64,000 nt of DNA from Eulemur rufifrons (Eukaryota; Chordata; Mammalia; Primates; Lemuridae): the NCBI RefSeq assembly GCF_041146395.1, contig NC_090984.1:79061114-79125113 (forward strand), read 5' to 3'. The position numbers and the translations under genes were made by a program. Within the stretch, counting starts at the first letter, position 1; every line of letters starts with the position of its first letter. Shown one piece after another: positions 27,141 through 37,699 of this stretch. A model generated the notes under the pieces. The model was not told the origin of the DNA. It saw only the letters and a list, made by a program, of their open reading frames with translations, and did no database searches.

Positions 27141-27727
27141 AGTCCATACTTTTAGAGGTTTTGGTTAATGGGGAAAGGATCTCTAAAATTCTTTAGTTTA
27201 AAATAAATATTTAAAAGTAAAAATTTAAATTAAATGCCACAGAAAATTGGAGTTTCTTAAAAGAAGGTCAAATATTTATATAAGGTGATTTTTCATACAC
27301 AATCCTACAAAACATGGCTCATTCACATGATCTCTCTTTGCTCTTTCCTTTAGTAAATTCTTCTTAATCTGTTTATAGCTATTCTGAGGTCTACATTAGT
27401 GAACACACGCTAACTTAAGTTGCAGTCTTTCTAATGTTTTGACATTTTCTACAAAAATACTTTTCTGTTTGTCACATTTATGAATACAATATTTTAAGGA
27501 ACTGTAATTTTGTATGCTATATACACAAACATATTACATGGCATATACTGCAATTAAATTTTACTGTGTCCATTTACCAAGTTTTTCAGATATCCCAGAA
27601 TTTTCTGGAAAAAAAGGTGCTTGTTCCTACTTACATTGTAGAAATCATTTGGTCTATAAGAAGGTTAAAGAGTTTTTAAACATTTGTTGTGGATAATAGA
27701 CATAAACATACAGAGATAGTTCCATAC

Positions 27728-27860
27728 CTGTTTTATTGGAAAGTCTAAATGACACCATCTTATCAGGAATATTACATACATTCCTCACTGAAGCGATGCA
27801 GCTATAATTGGCATAGTCCTGAGGTCGAAGATTCTTTAGTTTTAAGATCTTTGTTTCACC
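27728..27860 (-). CDS. MDGA2: MDGA2 exon encoding the C-terminal part of Ig domain 2
   Basis: This 133 bp exon has an acceptor ending TTTTCAG and a donor GTATGG. It starts in phase 0 with GGT GAA ACA (GETKILKLKNLRPQDYA) and ends in phase 1 after ACA G. Its length, 44 codons plus one base, matches the exons on either side. It carries the F-strand motif DYANYSCIAS, which supplies the second disulfide Cys of Ig2, then the Ig2-Ig3 linker ending FRLSNKT. NYS and NKT are both N-glycosylation sequons. It is shorter than most open frames noticed in the window and is recognised by homology plus splice sites. No stops or frameshifts are present. Domain Ig2 is split between this exon and the one at 56 kb. 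Confidence 0.94.
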
Positions 27861-28979
27861 CTGAAAATGTAGAAAAGTTCATTAGAAAAAGCCAATGGTA
27901 ACCAAAATGAACGATTGAAACATGGCATTATATTGTATTAAATCATACTATTATCAGAATATGGCAGATTGTCTTATTTTTTAACAAAAATACCCTAAAT
28001 TTTAAAAAGCACTGCACGTTAAAATAATACTATATAATATTAATTATGCCTGGAGATAAAAACTAACAGACTACAATAAAAATGCATAACATTTTCTTTG
28101 CTAACTATCTTCCTGGGGGAAAAATCTATTTCTGGAGGTAGTTATGCAAATTATTATGCAAAGATCAGAACAGTGTACTTAATAATGAAGTTTTATTCAA
28201 CAAACACTGCAATTTATGTAGACATCAATATGAAAAATTATGAAAGAAAAGAACCCTGAACAAGAGCCAGTAAATGAAAACCTGTTGTTAGAACAAAGTT
28301 AATGAAGTAAATCTAATGATATATAATTCAATTTACATACATAAATATCCTTTGTGTATAGAGCAGTGATAGGTTACAGATCTAAAACTGAATGAAAAAA
28401 GTATTCATGAGTGTTTCTATATTATTATTGTTACTGTTATTTTATGTTCAGGAGCACAAGGGCTAGGTCTCCAGATAAATCTACTAAATTATAGACAGAT
28501 CCAAATCAGGCAAGTGGCCAGAATTATCTTACAAAATATTGAGCCAGGAAAGGCCATGTAAAAACATTAGATTGAACTTGTTCAAAGGGTAAAAAGAATA
28601 AACAAATGACAACAATAAGAATTTCTCCTGCCCAAGTCAAATTACGTTCCCTGGAATTTCTTTGCCTTCTAAAGGCATTAATGCATCTTTTCAACATAGT
28701 TCCTCTCGTAACTAACTTCCTTATTGTGATGGCAGAACAATGTCCCAATAATTTTATACTATTTAGGATAGAAATTTTCAAAATGTTAATTTTATATGGA
28801 TAACATCTATATGGCATATGTGTTTCTTCCACTTTACTTGGATAACATTAGTTAAGTTGTGGAAACTGCAATACTTTCACACGCGACTGAGAAGGATTGA
28901 AATACTTAGTGACTTCGTACAGAGACACTGCTGTTCATTTGTGAGAAATGTGCCCAGACATAGGCACACAGTTTTCCAG
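27861..28979. other. MDGA2 intron, nothing recognised
   Basis: Overlapping open frames at 28524-28832 (-) and 28606-28803 (+) show no known domain. Confidence 0.5.
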
Positions 28980-28993
28980 ATGTGTCAAATGAA

Positions 28994-29079
28994 GCCAGTC
29001 AGAGTGGCCTGTACCTGCAGTCCCAGCTACTCGGGAGGCTGAGGTCAGAGGATCTTTTGAGGCCAGGAGTTTGAGACCA
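28994..29079 (+). mobile_element. Tailless 7SL/Alu-monomer-derived retrocopy with exact 14 bp duplication
   Basis: An 86 bp insert begins GCCAGTCAGAGTGGCCTGTA, continues GCAGTCCCAGCTACTCGGGAGGCTGAGG, and stops abruptly at GTTTGAGACCA. ATGTGTCAAATGAA is repeated exactly at 28980-28993 and 29080-29093. The content corresponds to the 5' end of 7SL RNA or a 7SL-derived free left monomer, because GTCCCAGCTACTCGGGAGG near the start is the 7SL/FLAM order rather than the Alu left-arm order. There is no poly-A tail and no 3' half. This fits the class of tailless retropseudogenes described for small RNAs in mammals, made from 3'-truncated templates. Confidence 0.85.
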
Positions 29080-29093
29080 ATGTGTCAAATGAA

Positions 29094-30047
29094 TCTCTGC
29101 TCCAGTGCACATGGACATTGTGGCATAACTCTTTTCATTCCCTGTCAAAATTCAGTCTTAAATGCCTTTAGCATTTTCATCAGTGGTATAAATAATAACT
29201 GCCTATCTTTTAATTTGTGTTAAAGAAAGACATTGCATTTTTATATACAAATATAAATGCACCCCACACAAATACACACAGAAGTCTGTGTATTTCTAGA
29301 ATTTATATTTAAAATACATTTTATTATATTAACTACATAAAATTCCTGGAAAAATGAGCTTAGTTAGAAACAATAGTTGAAAGAAAATGTTATACTAGAA
29401 CTAGTTGACTAAATTTTTGATGAGGTGATACATCTTACCCCTCCTACTTCTGTGACACATATTGCTCATATTTCTTTGATTTTATTTCTCCTCTCAACAC
29501 TTAACTAGTAATAATCTCTGGTATTCTATAATATTTGTTCCACATTTAACCTCACTTGATACAATTTCCTTAGGTGATATTATCCTTGCAGATGAATTTC
29601 TGCTACAAGCCCTATTTTCCTGCCCTCCCCAAGTCTGGATCCATATTCTAGAATTCTCCCTTAAGTTTCAGATGCATTTACTAATTTTTTACCTCAACAT
29701 GTCCATTTTGATGCTTCATAGACACCCTAAAACTCAACATACCCTAACTGAATTTCAAATCTATTCCTCTAAGCCCACTCTCCTTTCTCCAATAATAGGA
29801 ATTTAGACACAAGTATGATTTCTTATTCTTATGTTCATTCTCTCTCTCAGCTAGATCCTTTTATTGACCTTTAAAATTTTTCAATCTTAATTATTCTTTT
29901 TATATATTTTTAAGTGTAGTACTCTAAATCCTACATTCAGCTGAAAAACTCATGATTGTGCTTGGTATAGCTTAAGTAAGCAAGCAAGCATAATGATCCG
30001 TACTTCAAGTCGCTATTGAGGTATAACTGACGGATAAAAATTATATG
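29094..30047. other. MDGA2 intron, partly a possible old LINE
   Basis: The part at about 29590-29900 (CACCCTAAAACTCAACATACCCTAACTGAATTTC and context) resembles an ancient LINE 3' region of L2/L1ME type in plus orientation. The match is weak. The rest is unassigned. Confidence 0.35.
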
Positions 30048-31959
30048 CATTTAAAGCAGCAGTCCCCAATCTTTTTGGCACCAAGAACCAGTTTCGTGAA
30101 AGACAATTTTTCCATGGACTGGGGTGGTGGGCAGGATGGTTTTGGGATGATTCAAGTGCATTACATTATTGTGCACTTTATTTCTATTATTATTACACTA
30201 TAATATGTAATGGAATAATTATACAACTCACCATAATGCAGAATCAGTGGGAGCCCTGAGCTTGTTTTCCTACAATTAGATGGTCCCATCTGGGGGTGAT
30301 GGGAGACAGTGATGCCCAAAATGTGTTGCTTATGTCCAGTCTACTTTGTAATCTTGTTTTTGTTGCTATCACTGCAGAAAATCCTGCTTCATAAAGACAG
30401 GATGTTGGAAATGCAAGCAGGCTTTTCAGTGCTTTTGTGGCAATCTCAGAATATTCTGCCTTGATTTTAATACAGAATGTATGGATATTTGAAGTTGTCT
30501 CAATATACTTTTAAGAACACTATCATTTGTGATCTAAAGAAGTTGATCCTCTTCCAGCACAGAGAAAGTCGATTCACCCAGTTTATTCACAAATGGGTCA
30601 TGGATCCATTCCTTCCCAATACGGGGGGCTTTTGCAGTTTAGAAGTAATGCTGAAACTTTTGAAAGCTGAGATAGGTGATCATGCATCAGCTAGGAGAAA
30701 GAAGCCCCTGGTTCAGTCTCTTTCAAAATCTCTGCTAATGTTCGAAACATGTTAAAAATCCCAGTGTTCCCTCATTGCCCCCATAATTCCAGTTTGGCTT
30801 TGAATGCAGCTGCTTCATCTGCCAACTTGAACACAGTTGCCATTCTCCCCTGAAGTGGCAGATTGAGTTTGTTAAGCAGGTTGAATAAGTCACACAAGCA
30901 CCCATTCTGTGTCACTGAAATGTTCTGTCAGTGGTGACTGCTTTCTGAAAGAAATCTCTGGAGCAGCTTGTAACTCAAAAATTTTCTTTAGAAAGCCATC
31001 TCACCTCTGTGCATAAGAGAAGATTCATGTGCTGTGTCCATCTCCTCACAGAGCTGTGTGAGCAGACGAGTTAAGGGCATGTATGTTAATGTGTTGATAA
31101 TTTTAATTACATCCTGCAAAACATTGTTTAGTTCAGGTGACATTTTTTGGCTAGCCAACATTTCTATATGAATGACATAGATTCACATTCAAAAGTGACC
31201 TCCGTGACATGTGCAATGACACCAAAAAGCTGTGCAGTCATGGCAGCCACTCTGTCCATGCATATACCTACACAAATGACCAATTCAGTTTACCTGACAC
31301 GTAATCATTCAAAGACTTGTATGGTTCTGCAGCTATGTTGTTGGTTGGCAACAAAAGTACACATAACATATCTTCATTCACATCCTTCTGAAAAATATAT
31401 TGCACAAAAACAAGAATTGTTGCCTTGTCAACATCAGTTGACTCTTCAACCTGGATTGCATACCACGGTGATTCATTAATCCTCTCTAACAATTGAGCCT
31501 CAACATCCTCTGCTATTTCATCAATTTGCCTAGCTATGGTGCTAACCAAAAGACAAATATGTGTCACCATCTGAACTGTAGCCTTTCTTAAAAGTTCACA
31601 ACAAATGTCCTTCAGCAGGCAGGATCAACTCTTCACCAATAGTAAAAGGCTTCTTAGCTTTAGCAATGTGGTTAGCTACTAAGAATGATGGTCTCAGTGC
31701 AGACACATTTGATGAAGTGGTGGCCTTCAATAATTGCTTCTGTTCTTCAGAATTGTTTCTGTTTTTTTGTTTTGGAAAACTCCAAAGGTTTGTCTTTTAA
31801 TGCAAAGTGCTTGGTTTCCATGTGGCAAAGCAGTTTCATGGCTTCCTTGGATAGAGAGTCATCACATTTTATATAAAGCAGGCTTGGAGAATTTGAATCA
31901 CCTGTTGCAATGAACCCATAATTTAAGTAGGACTCTTCGTATTTTCTTTTTTTTTTTTT

Positions 31960-32034
31960 GAATTTAAAATAGTCAATATATTTTTAATATAAGGATGACT
32001 CATATCTGCATAGTACACAAAATTTCATTTATTG
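31960..32034 (-). mobile_element. Candidate L1 3'-transduced segment
   Basis: These 75 bp lie between the L1's own poly-A (complement of 32035-32043) and a second poly-A (complement of 31947-31959) that abuts the target duplication. They belong neither to L1 nor to the hAT element. On the minus strand an ATTAAA lies about 25-30 bases before the distal tail, a possible weak polyadenylation signal. The arrangement fits read-through past the L1 signal at the source locus. Confidence 0.75.
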
Positions 32035-32113
32035 TTTTTTTTTATTTCATCTTATTATGGGGGATACAGAATTTCAGGTTACATACGTTGCCCATGTACC
32101 GCCTGTCCCCCCA

Positions 32114-32295
32114 AGTCAAAGCTCCAGGCGTGTCTGTTCCCCAGACAGTGAGCATTGCACTCATCATGTAGGTATATACCCATCCCCTCCTCGCACCCCC
32201 CCTCCCCGAGTCAGCACCTTCAAGCGTTACCATTCCCCAGACGGTGCACAACGCACTCATCATGTAGGCATACACCCATCCCCTCCCCCACCCCC
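32114..32295 (-). repeat. Two-copy tandem repeat in the L1 3' UTR
   Basis: Two units of about 85-95 bp start AGTCA at 32114 and 32209. They share strings such as TTCCCCAGAC, CACTCATCATGTAGG and ACACCCATCCCCTCC (first copy ATACCCATCCCCTCC). On the L1 sense strand each holds a G-rich run. The neighbouring L1 at 33600-33690 has only one comparable unit. Confidence 0.8.
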
Positions 32296-32615
32296 CACCT
32301 CAGTCTGATATCCAATTGGTATCCTTCCCAGATGTGAATTTAGGTGATGATCAGGGAAACCAATTTTCTGGTGAGTACATGTGATGCTTGTTTTTCCATT
32401 CTTGGGATACTTCACTTAATATAATGGGTTCCAACTTTCTCCAGGAGAACCATAGAGATGTCATATCTCCGTTATTTCTTATAGCTGAGTAATATTCCAT
32501 GGTATACATGTACCACAGTTTACTAATCCATTCATGTATTGGTGGGCATTTGGGTTGTTTCCACATCTTTGCAATTGTGAATTGTGCTGCTATAAACATT
32601 CGGGTACATGTGTCT

Positions 32616-33407
32616 TACCTAACCTGCAAAGATGCATTTAGACTGAAAATAAAAGGATGGAAATCGATATTTCAAGCAAATAGTAGCCAAAAGAAAGCTG
32701 GTGTGGCAGTCTTAATTTCCAATAACTTAGCTTTCAAACCAATAAAAGCAATAAAAGACAAAGATGGTTACTATATACTGGTTAAAGGCACAATTCAACA
32801 AGAAGACATAACTATACTTAATATATATGCACCCAACTTAGGTGCACCCAGATTCATAAAGCAAACCCTACTTGATCTGAACCAAATGATAGATAACAAT
32901 ACTGTAATAGCTGGAGACTTTAACACCCCACTGACAGTACAGGACAGATCCTCCAAACAGAAAATAAAAAAAGACATAATGGACTTAAATAGAATCCTAG
33001 AACAAATGGGCCTGACTGACATCTACAGGACATTCTACCCAAAGTCCACAGAATGTACATTCTTCTCATCAGCTCACGGGACATTCTCTAAGATTGACCA
33101 TATCCTAGGACATAAAGCATGTCTTAAAAAATTTAAAAAAATAGAAATTATACCATGCATCTTCTCAGATCACAGCGGAATAAAAGTAATAATGAACCCA
33201 AACAGAAACCCTCATTCCTACTCAAAGTCATGGAAGCTAAACAACTTTCTCCTGAACAATTATTCTATAAAGGAAGAAATAAAGACAGAAATCAAAAGTT
33301 TCTTTGAATTAAATGACAATGGAGATACAACTTATCAAAATCTATGGGACACAGCTAAAGCAGTCCTGAGAGGAAAATTCATATCCATAAATGCCTATAT
33401 CAAAAAG
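32616..33407 (+). pseudogene. L1 ORF2 endonuclease-domain fragment, inverted segment
   Basis: This 264-codon stretch is open without a stop and belongs to L1 ORF2p. Visible endonuclease landmarks are [10 protein letters not shown], then AGDFNTPLT (the metal/phosphate-site region), [18 protein letters not shown], and [10 protein letters not shown] with the catalytic SDH. The N-terminal third of the domain, with its Asn and Glu catalytic residues, is absent, and the frame runs at its start into antisense L1 sequence, so the 311-codon open frame beginning at 32499 is a chimera. It is not a functional gene. The intact frame suggests the insertion is fairly young. Confidence 0.85.
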
Positions 33408-33509
33408 GTATTTTCTTTTAAATGCAGCTTTTAATTTGTTGGCAGTCTTAGCATCTTCTGCTGTCTCATCATTGGGCCTCTCCCCCTATTGAAAGAAGCT
33501 CTCCAGCGA

Positions 33510-35145
33510 TTTTTTTTTAAAATTTCTTATTTCAGCATTTTGCAGGAGTACTAATGTTTAGATTATATGTATTGTCCTTACCCAGCCTGAGTCAGGGTAA
33601 AGGGATGGGCTTAAAACATGCCCATCCCCCAGACAATGTGCACCGCACCCATTAGGTGTGAATATACCCATCACCTCCTCCTCCTCCCCCATCCCACTGG
33701 CCTTACAGTCAATGAATGTTACTTTTAGATGTGCATATTAAGTCTTGATCAATTAATACCAATTCGATGGTGAGTACATGTGGTGCTTGTTTTTTCATTC
33801 TTGTGATACTTCACTTAGTAGAATGGGCTCTAGCTCTATCCAGGATAATACAACAGGTGCCTAGATCACTCTTATTTTTTGTGGCTGAGTAGAACTCTAT
33901 GGTATTCATATACCACATTTTATTAATTCACTCACGTATTGATGGGCACTTGGGATGTTTCCACATCTTTGCAATTGTGAATTGTGCTGCTATAAACAGT
34001 CAAGTGCAGATGTCTTTTTTATAGAATGACATTTTTTTCCTTTGGGTAGATACCCAGTAGGCGGATGTCTGGATCCAATGGTAGTTCTATTTTTAGTTCT
34101 TTGAGGTATCTCCATATTACTTTCCACAGAGGTTGTACTAGTTTGCAGTCCCACGAGCAGTCTATGAGCGTTCCTATCTCCCTGCATCCATGCCAAAATT
34201 TATTGTTTTGGGACTTTTTGATAAAAGTCATTCTCACTGGAGTTAAGTGATATCTCATTGTGGTTTAGATTTGCATTTCCCTGATGATTAGAGATGTTGA
34301 GCATTTTTTCATATGTTTGCTGGCCGTTAGTCTATCTTCTTTTAAAAAGTTTCTATTCATGTCCTTTGCCCACTTTTTAATGGAGTTGTTTGAATTTTTC
34401 TTGCTTATTTTCCTGAGTTCTAGATCGATTCTAGTTATCAGCCCTTTATCAGATGTGTAGCATGTGCAAATATTTTCTCCCATTGTGTAGGTTGTCTGTG
34501 TGCTCTTGTGATAGTTTCCTTAGTTGTGCAGAGGCTTTTTAATTTGATCAGGTCCCTTTTATTTATTTTTGTTGTTGCTGTGATTGCCTTTGGGGTCTTC
34601 TTCATAAATTTTTTCCCTAGGCCAATGTCTATTAGAGTTTTATTAACATTTTCTTCTAGAATTCTTACAGTTTCATGCCTTAGGTTTGAGTCTGCTATCT
34701 ACCGTTAGTTGATTTTTGTGAGAGGTGTCTATACTACCCAAAGTGATATACAGATTCAATGCAATCCCTGTTAAAATACCAACATCATTTTTCAAAAATC
34801 TAGAAAAAATAATTCTATACATCATATGGAACCAGAGAAGACCCCATATAGCAAAAGCAATCTTAAGGAAAAAGAACAAGTTGGGAGGCATGAATTTACC
34901 AGACTTCAAGCTATACTACAAGGCTATAATAACTAAAACAGCCTGGTACTGGCAAAATAACACAGACCAATGGAATAGAACTGAGAACCCAGATATAAAA
35001 CCATCCTCATATAGCCATTTAATCTTTGAAAAAGCAGACAAAAACACATATTGGGGAAAAGAATTCTTATTCAATAAATGGTGACGGTAAATTGGAGAGC
35101 CACATGTGGAAGACTGAAACAGGATCTGTATCCCTCACCTCTCAC
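33510..35145 (-). mobile_element. Second L1 insertion with inversion in the hAT transposase
   Basis: After a T-run at 33510-33518, minus-strand L1 3' UTR and ORF2 C-terminal sequence runs to about 34727 (antisense of ATGGGTATATACCCA-type and GTGAGATATC-type L1 strings). It then switches to plus-strand ORF2 ([43 protein letters not shown], then [20 protein letters not shown]) up to about 35145. The transposase reading MSL (right) and LESFF (left) fit together across the unit. The target duplication is short or decayed (AGTGA right, AGCGA left). More diverged than the other L1 in this transposon, so probably older. Confidence 0.85.
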
Positions 35146-35558
35146 AAAAAGTGACATTTGTTTTTTATTCATTTTTGCTAGAGTTAGCTTGTGGACTATC
35201 AAAAACGGTGACTGAGACAAGTGTGCAGTGTAGTTAAGAGGAACAGATAGAACTGGTAAAATAAAATAATGGGTGGGCCACGTGCAGACTAAAATAAGTG
35301 TTATATTCTGACTTAAAGCCTGACACCAGATGTAGCTGTACAACTGAAGCACATCAACTCACTTGTCATTATAAAGCCTGCTACCAGATGCAGCTTAATT
35401 GTCACTTGCCACTGACTGATAAGGTTTTTGATATGAGTCTGCAAGCAATTGATTTATTATAGTCTCTGTGCAATCAAACCTCTCTGTTAATGATAATCTG
35501 TATTTGTAGTCACTACCCAGTGCTGGCATCACTGCCTCAGCTCCACTTCAGATTATCA

Positions 35559-35648
35559 GGCATTAGATTCTCATAAGAAGCAGGCAACCTAGATCCCTCA
35601 CATGTGCAGTTTACAGAAGGGTTCACGCTCCTATGAGAATCTAATGCC
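35559..35648. repeat. 17 bp perfect subterminal inverted repeat of the hAT element
   Basis: GGCATTAGATTCTCATA at 35559-35575 is the exact reverse complement of TATGAGAATCTAATGCC at 35632-35648, with a 56 bp spacer. It lies about 175 bp from the transposon end. The same arrangement exists in MER30 from memory. It has stayed perfect although the transposase is dead. Confidence 0.9.
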
Positions 35649-35830
35649 ACCACTGATCTGACAGGAGGCAGAGTTCAGGCAGTGATGTGAGCAATGGGGA
35701 GTGGCTGTAAAAACAGATGAAGCTTCCCTCCATCACCTGCCGCTCACCTCCTGCTGTGCGGCCCGGTTTCTAACAGGCCATGGACTGGTACTTGTCCCTG
35801 GCCTGGAGTTTGAGGACTGCAGCATTTAAC

Positions 35831-37690
35831 GTATACAACTGTATGTTTTGATATACTTATACATATATTGTGAAATAATCACCATAATCAAGCTAATTAT
35901 TAACATATACATCACCTCAAAGTTACCACTTTTTTCACTTCTTCAAAATATGGAATTTGCCCATGCTGCTTCCCTGCTAAATCATGTAAATGACTTAGTA
36001 TTGTTCTTACAGATAAATACAAGAGCTATTAACATTATTGTCAACTCTATATGATCTTCATTCTTGAATTTTTGGTCTTATCCCATTCTCCTTGTACCTT
36101 ACACATATCCAATTTCCCCCCTTCCACAGACCCTTTGCAAATGTCTGGCCTTTCAGCTCCACAACTAATCAACTTCATTTCATTCTCAGATGCCAACACT
36201 CCTCCCTTCCACAGGTAAGCTGTTCCTCAATTTTCTGAAGTAGGAGGAATCCCTTTTTACAAGATACACTTTTCTTTGTAGCAGTCTCATCTTTACATTT
36301 ATTTGGGTAATGGATTTATTTTCTGGCAGACTCTTCCCCTTGTCAGGAGAACCTAGAGAGTAGAGATGATGTCTGCCTTGCTCTCAGAATTATATTCTGA
36401 GCACTTAGCACAGGACTTAGTGTAGAGGAGACACTTTTGAATGCGTCACTCTTTCAATTAAAAGTACCATAACTATCCAGCGCTTTGCTTTATGTATATT
36501 AATTTCTCCAGAATTTACTATTTGCTTGGCACTGAAATAAATTCAATAGATGTTAAATAAATAAAATAAAATCAGAGATGAAATACATTTAGAGAAAAAT
36601 GTCCTTACTAGATTACACATAATCAATAGATATTTGTGTATATTATAAAAAAGAAAGAGGGTCTATTCCTCTAGTAACAATTTATCTAGATTACAGTTTT
36701 AGTTTTGGAAGGAAATTTGTACTGAAGACAAAATATCAGAATCAGGCAAAACTTGGACCTTATCAAAAGAAAGAAAACTTAAATGAAAATCAATAGAAAT
36801 GTAAATGACAGGTAGATATATATGATATAGCTATAGATATATGGAGTTACACATATATAATGATGTAATAAAACAATAATATATAATATATGCATTTACA
36901 TATTATATATAATTATTCTAAAAAGGAAACAAACTCTAATCTTTCTGAAAGGTTTATTATATGTAGTCAATATTCTAAAAGCAACGGTGTAGTGACAATA
37001 AATCTCAAATATAGACAACGGATGAACAGTGTCAGATATATATTTAATGATAGTTTTTTTTAGTCACATAGAGTTAAGTATAGTCTGTCAGTACTTCTTG
37101 TTTCTGTTTCCACTGACAAATTATTTTTTAATTGATATTTTATGAGTACTACTTTTTCAACACTCCACTGGAACTGTAACTACTAATATCATTAATGATT
37201 ATCTTTTGTTAAAATTCATAAATCTTTCTTTTTTATGATTCCATACTTCTTTGATTATTTCTAAAACTTATAACAACTTAGTCATTTCTGGTTGTTTTTC
37301 CATTTTGTTTTTGATATACTGAAGTCTGCAATCTTTTCTTAATACTAATAATATACTCCTAGTTGAATCTGATCCATTCTCATAGGTTCAATTAGCATCT
37401 ATGTAAAGACAACTGACAAATCTATAAGCAAAAAGAAAAAAATCATACTGTAAAAATCACCATTATTATAATTAATAAATTCTAGATGTTCATAAGTCTT
37501 CCTGCCTTTTTAGTTACAATATTTGCTAGTGATTACTCTGTTGCACTTGTTTCTTTTCCTTCTGGATCTCTTAAGATAATTGATCCTGCTTTTCTAATTT
37601 CCTTTGGCCATTACTTTTATTTTGGTCATTTATTGACTTTCATTTTTCCTGCATTACTCACCTCCTCACTCAAAAAAAACAGAAAAATCG
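35831..37690. other. MDGA2 intron; AT-rich, weak L2 relic
   Basis: At 36315-36445, GAGTAGAGATGATGTCTGCCTTGC and GAGCACTTAGCACAGGACTTAGTGTAG resemble a plus-strand L2 3' end. At 36810-36910 there is a TA-rich run of ATATATAATATATGC type. The remainder is unassigned. Confidence 0.4.
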
Positions 37691-37699
37691 AAAAACAAA

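Larger units (their letters stand above)
31951..33407 (-). mobile_element. L1 insertion with inversion and a candidate 3' transduction
   Basis: The 12 bp GTATTTTCTTTT at 31939-31950 and 33408-33419 flanks the unit; on the minus strand the site is TTT/AAAAGAAAATAC, a good L1 endonuclease target. From low to high it contains: a poly-T tail; 75 bp that is not L1 (31960-32034); a second poly-T; minus-strand L1 3' UTR and ORF2 end (32044 to about 32615); then plus-strand ORF2 endonuclease (about 32616-33407). Removing the insert and one duplication joins the transposase reading FKRKY to EESYL in frame, which proves the boundaries. It is a 5'-truncated twin-primed copy. Confidence 0.93.
30350..35172 (-). 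pseudogene. hAT transposase pseudogene (ZBED5/FAM200-like), interrupted by two L1s
   Basis: A candidate start Met at 35172-35170 begins MNKKQMSL, cut by an L1 at 35145-33510. The reading resumes at 33509 (LESFFQ, a stop, then [11 protein letters not shown]) and is cut again by an L1. It resumes below 31950 with EESYLNYGFIATGD and a BED-like finger (KCDDSLSKEAMKL, HMETKH) in which the first Cys is lost. Next comes the catalytic-domain region at 31570-31268: ARQIDEIAEDVEAQLLERIN, QVEESTDVDKATILVFVQYI. Further C-terminal pieces (LNKLNLPLQGRMATVFKLAD) reach about 30780 and fade out near 30350. Many stops and frameshifts make it dead. Joined coding length is about 1.6-1.7 kb, normal for hAT transposases. 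The family match is from memory of ZBED5/FAM200-type proteins. Confidence 0.8.
30056..35822 (-). mobile_element. hAT DNA transposon, MER30/Charlie type, broken by two L1s
   Basis: The termini are recognisable: GCAGCAGTCCCCAATCTTTTTGGCACC at the low end and, on the complement of the high end, CTGCAGTCCTCAAACTCCAGG. The 8 bp flanks CATTTAAA (30048-30055) and CATTTAAC (35823-35830) form a target duplication differing at one base; 8 bp is the hAT size. Both ends resemble the non-autonomous MER30 as I remember it, so this looks like an autonomous relative (possibly Charlie12) that keeps transposase sequence in between. Without the two L1 insertions it would be about 2.65 kb. The high end contains a 17 bp perfect inverted repeat. 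It lies in MDGA2 sense orientation. Confidence 0.85.

Noticed and set aside
31147..31479. 110-codon plus-strand frame
   Set aside because: Antisense to the hAT transposase pseudogene, which explains the sequence better.
32499..33434. 311-codon plus-strand open frame, the longest in the window
   Set aside because: Its start lies in antisense L1 3' sequence and its body in an inverted L1 endonuclease fragment; it is a by-product of the L1 inversion, not a gene.
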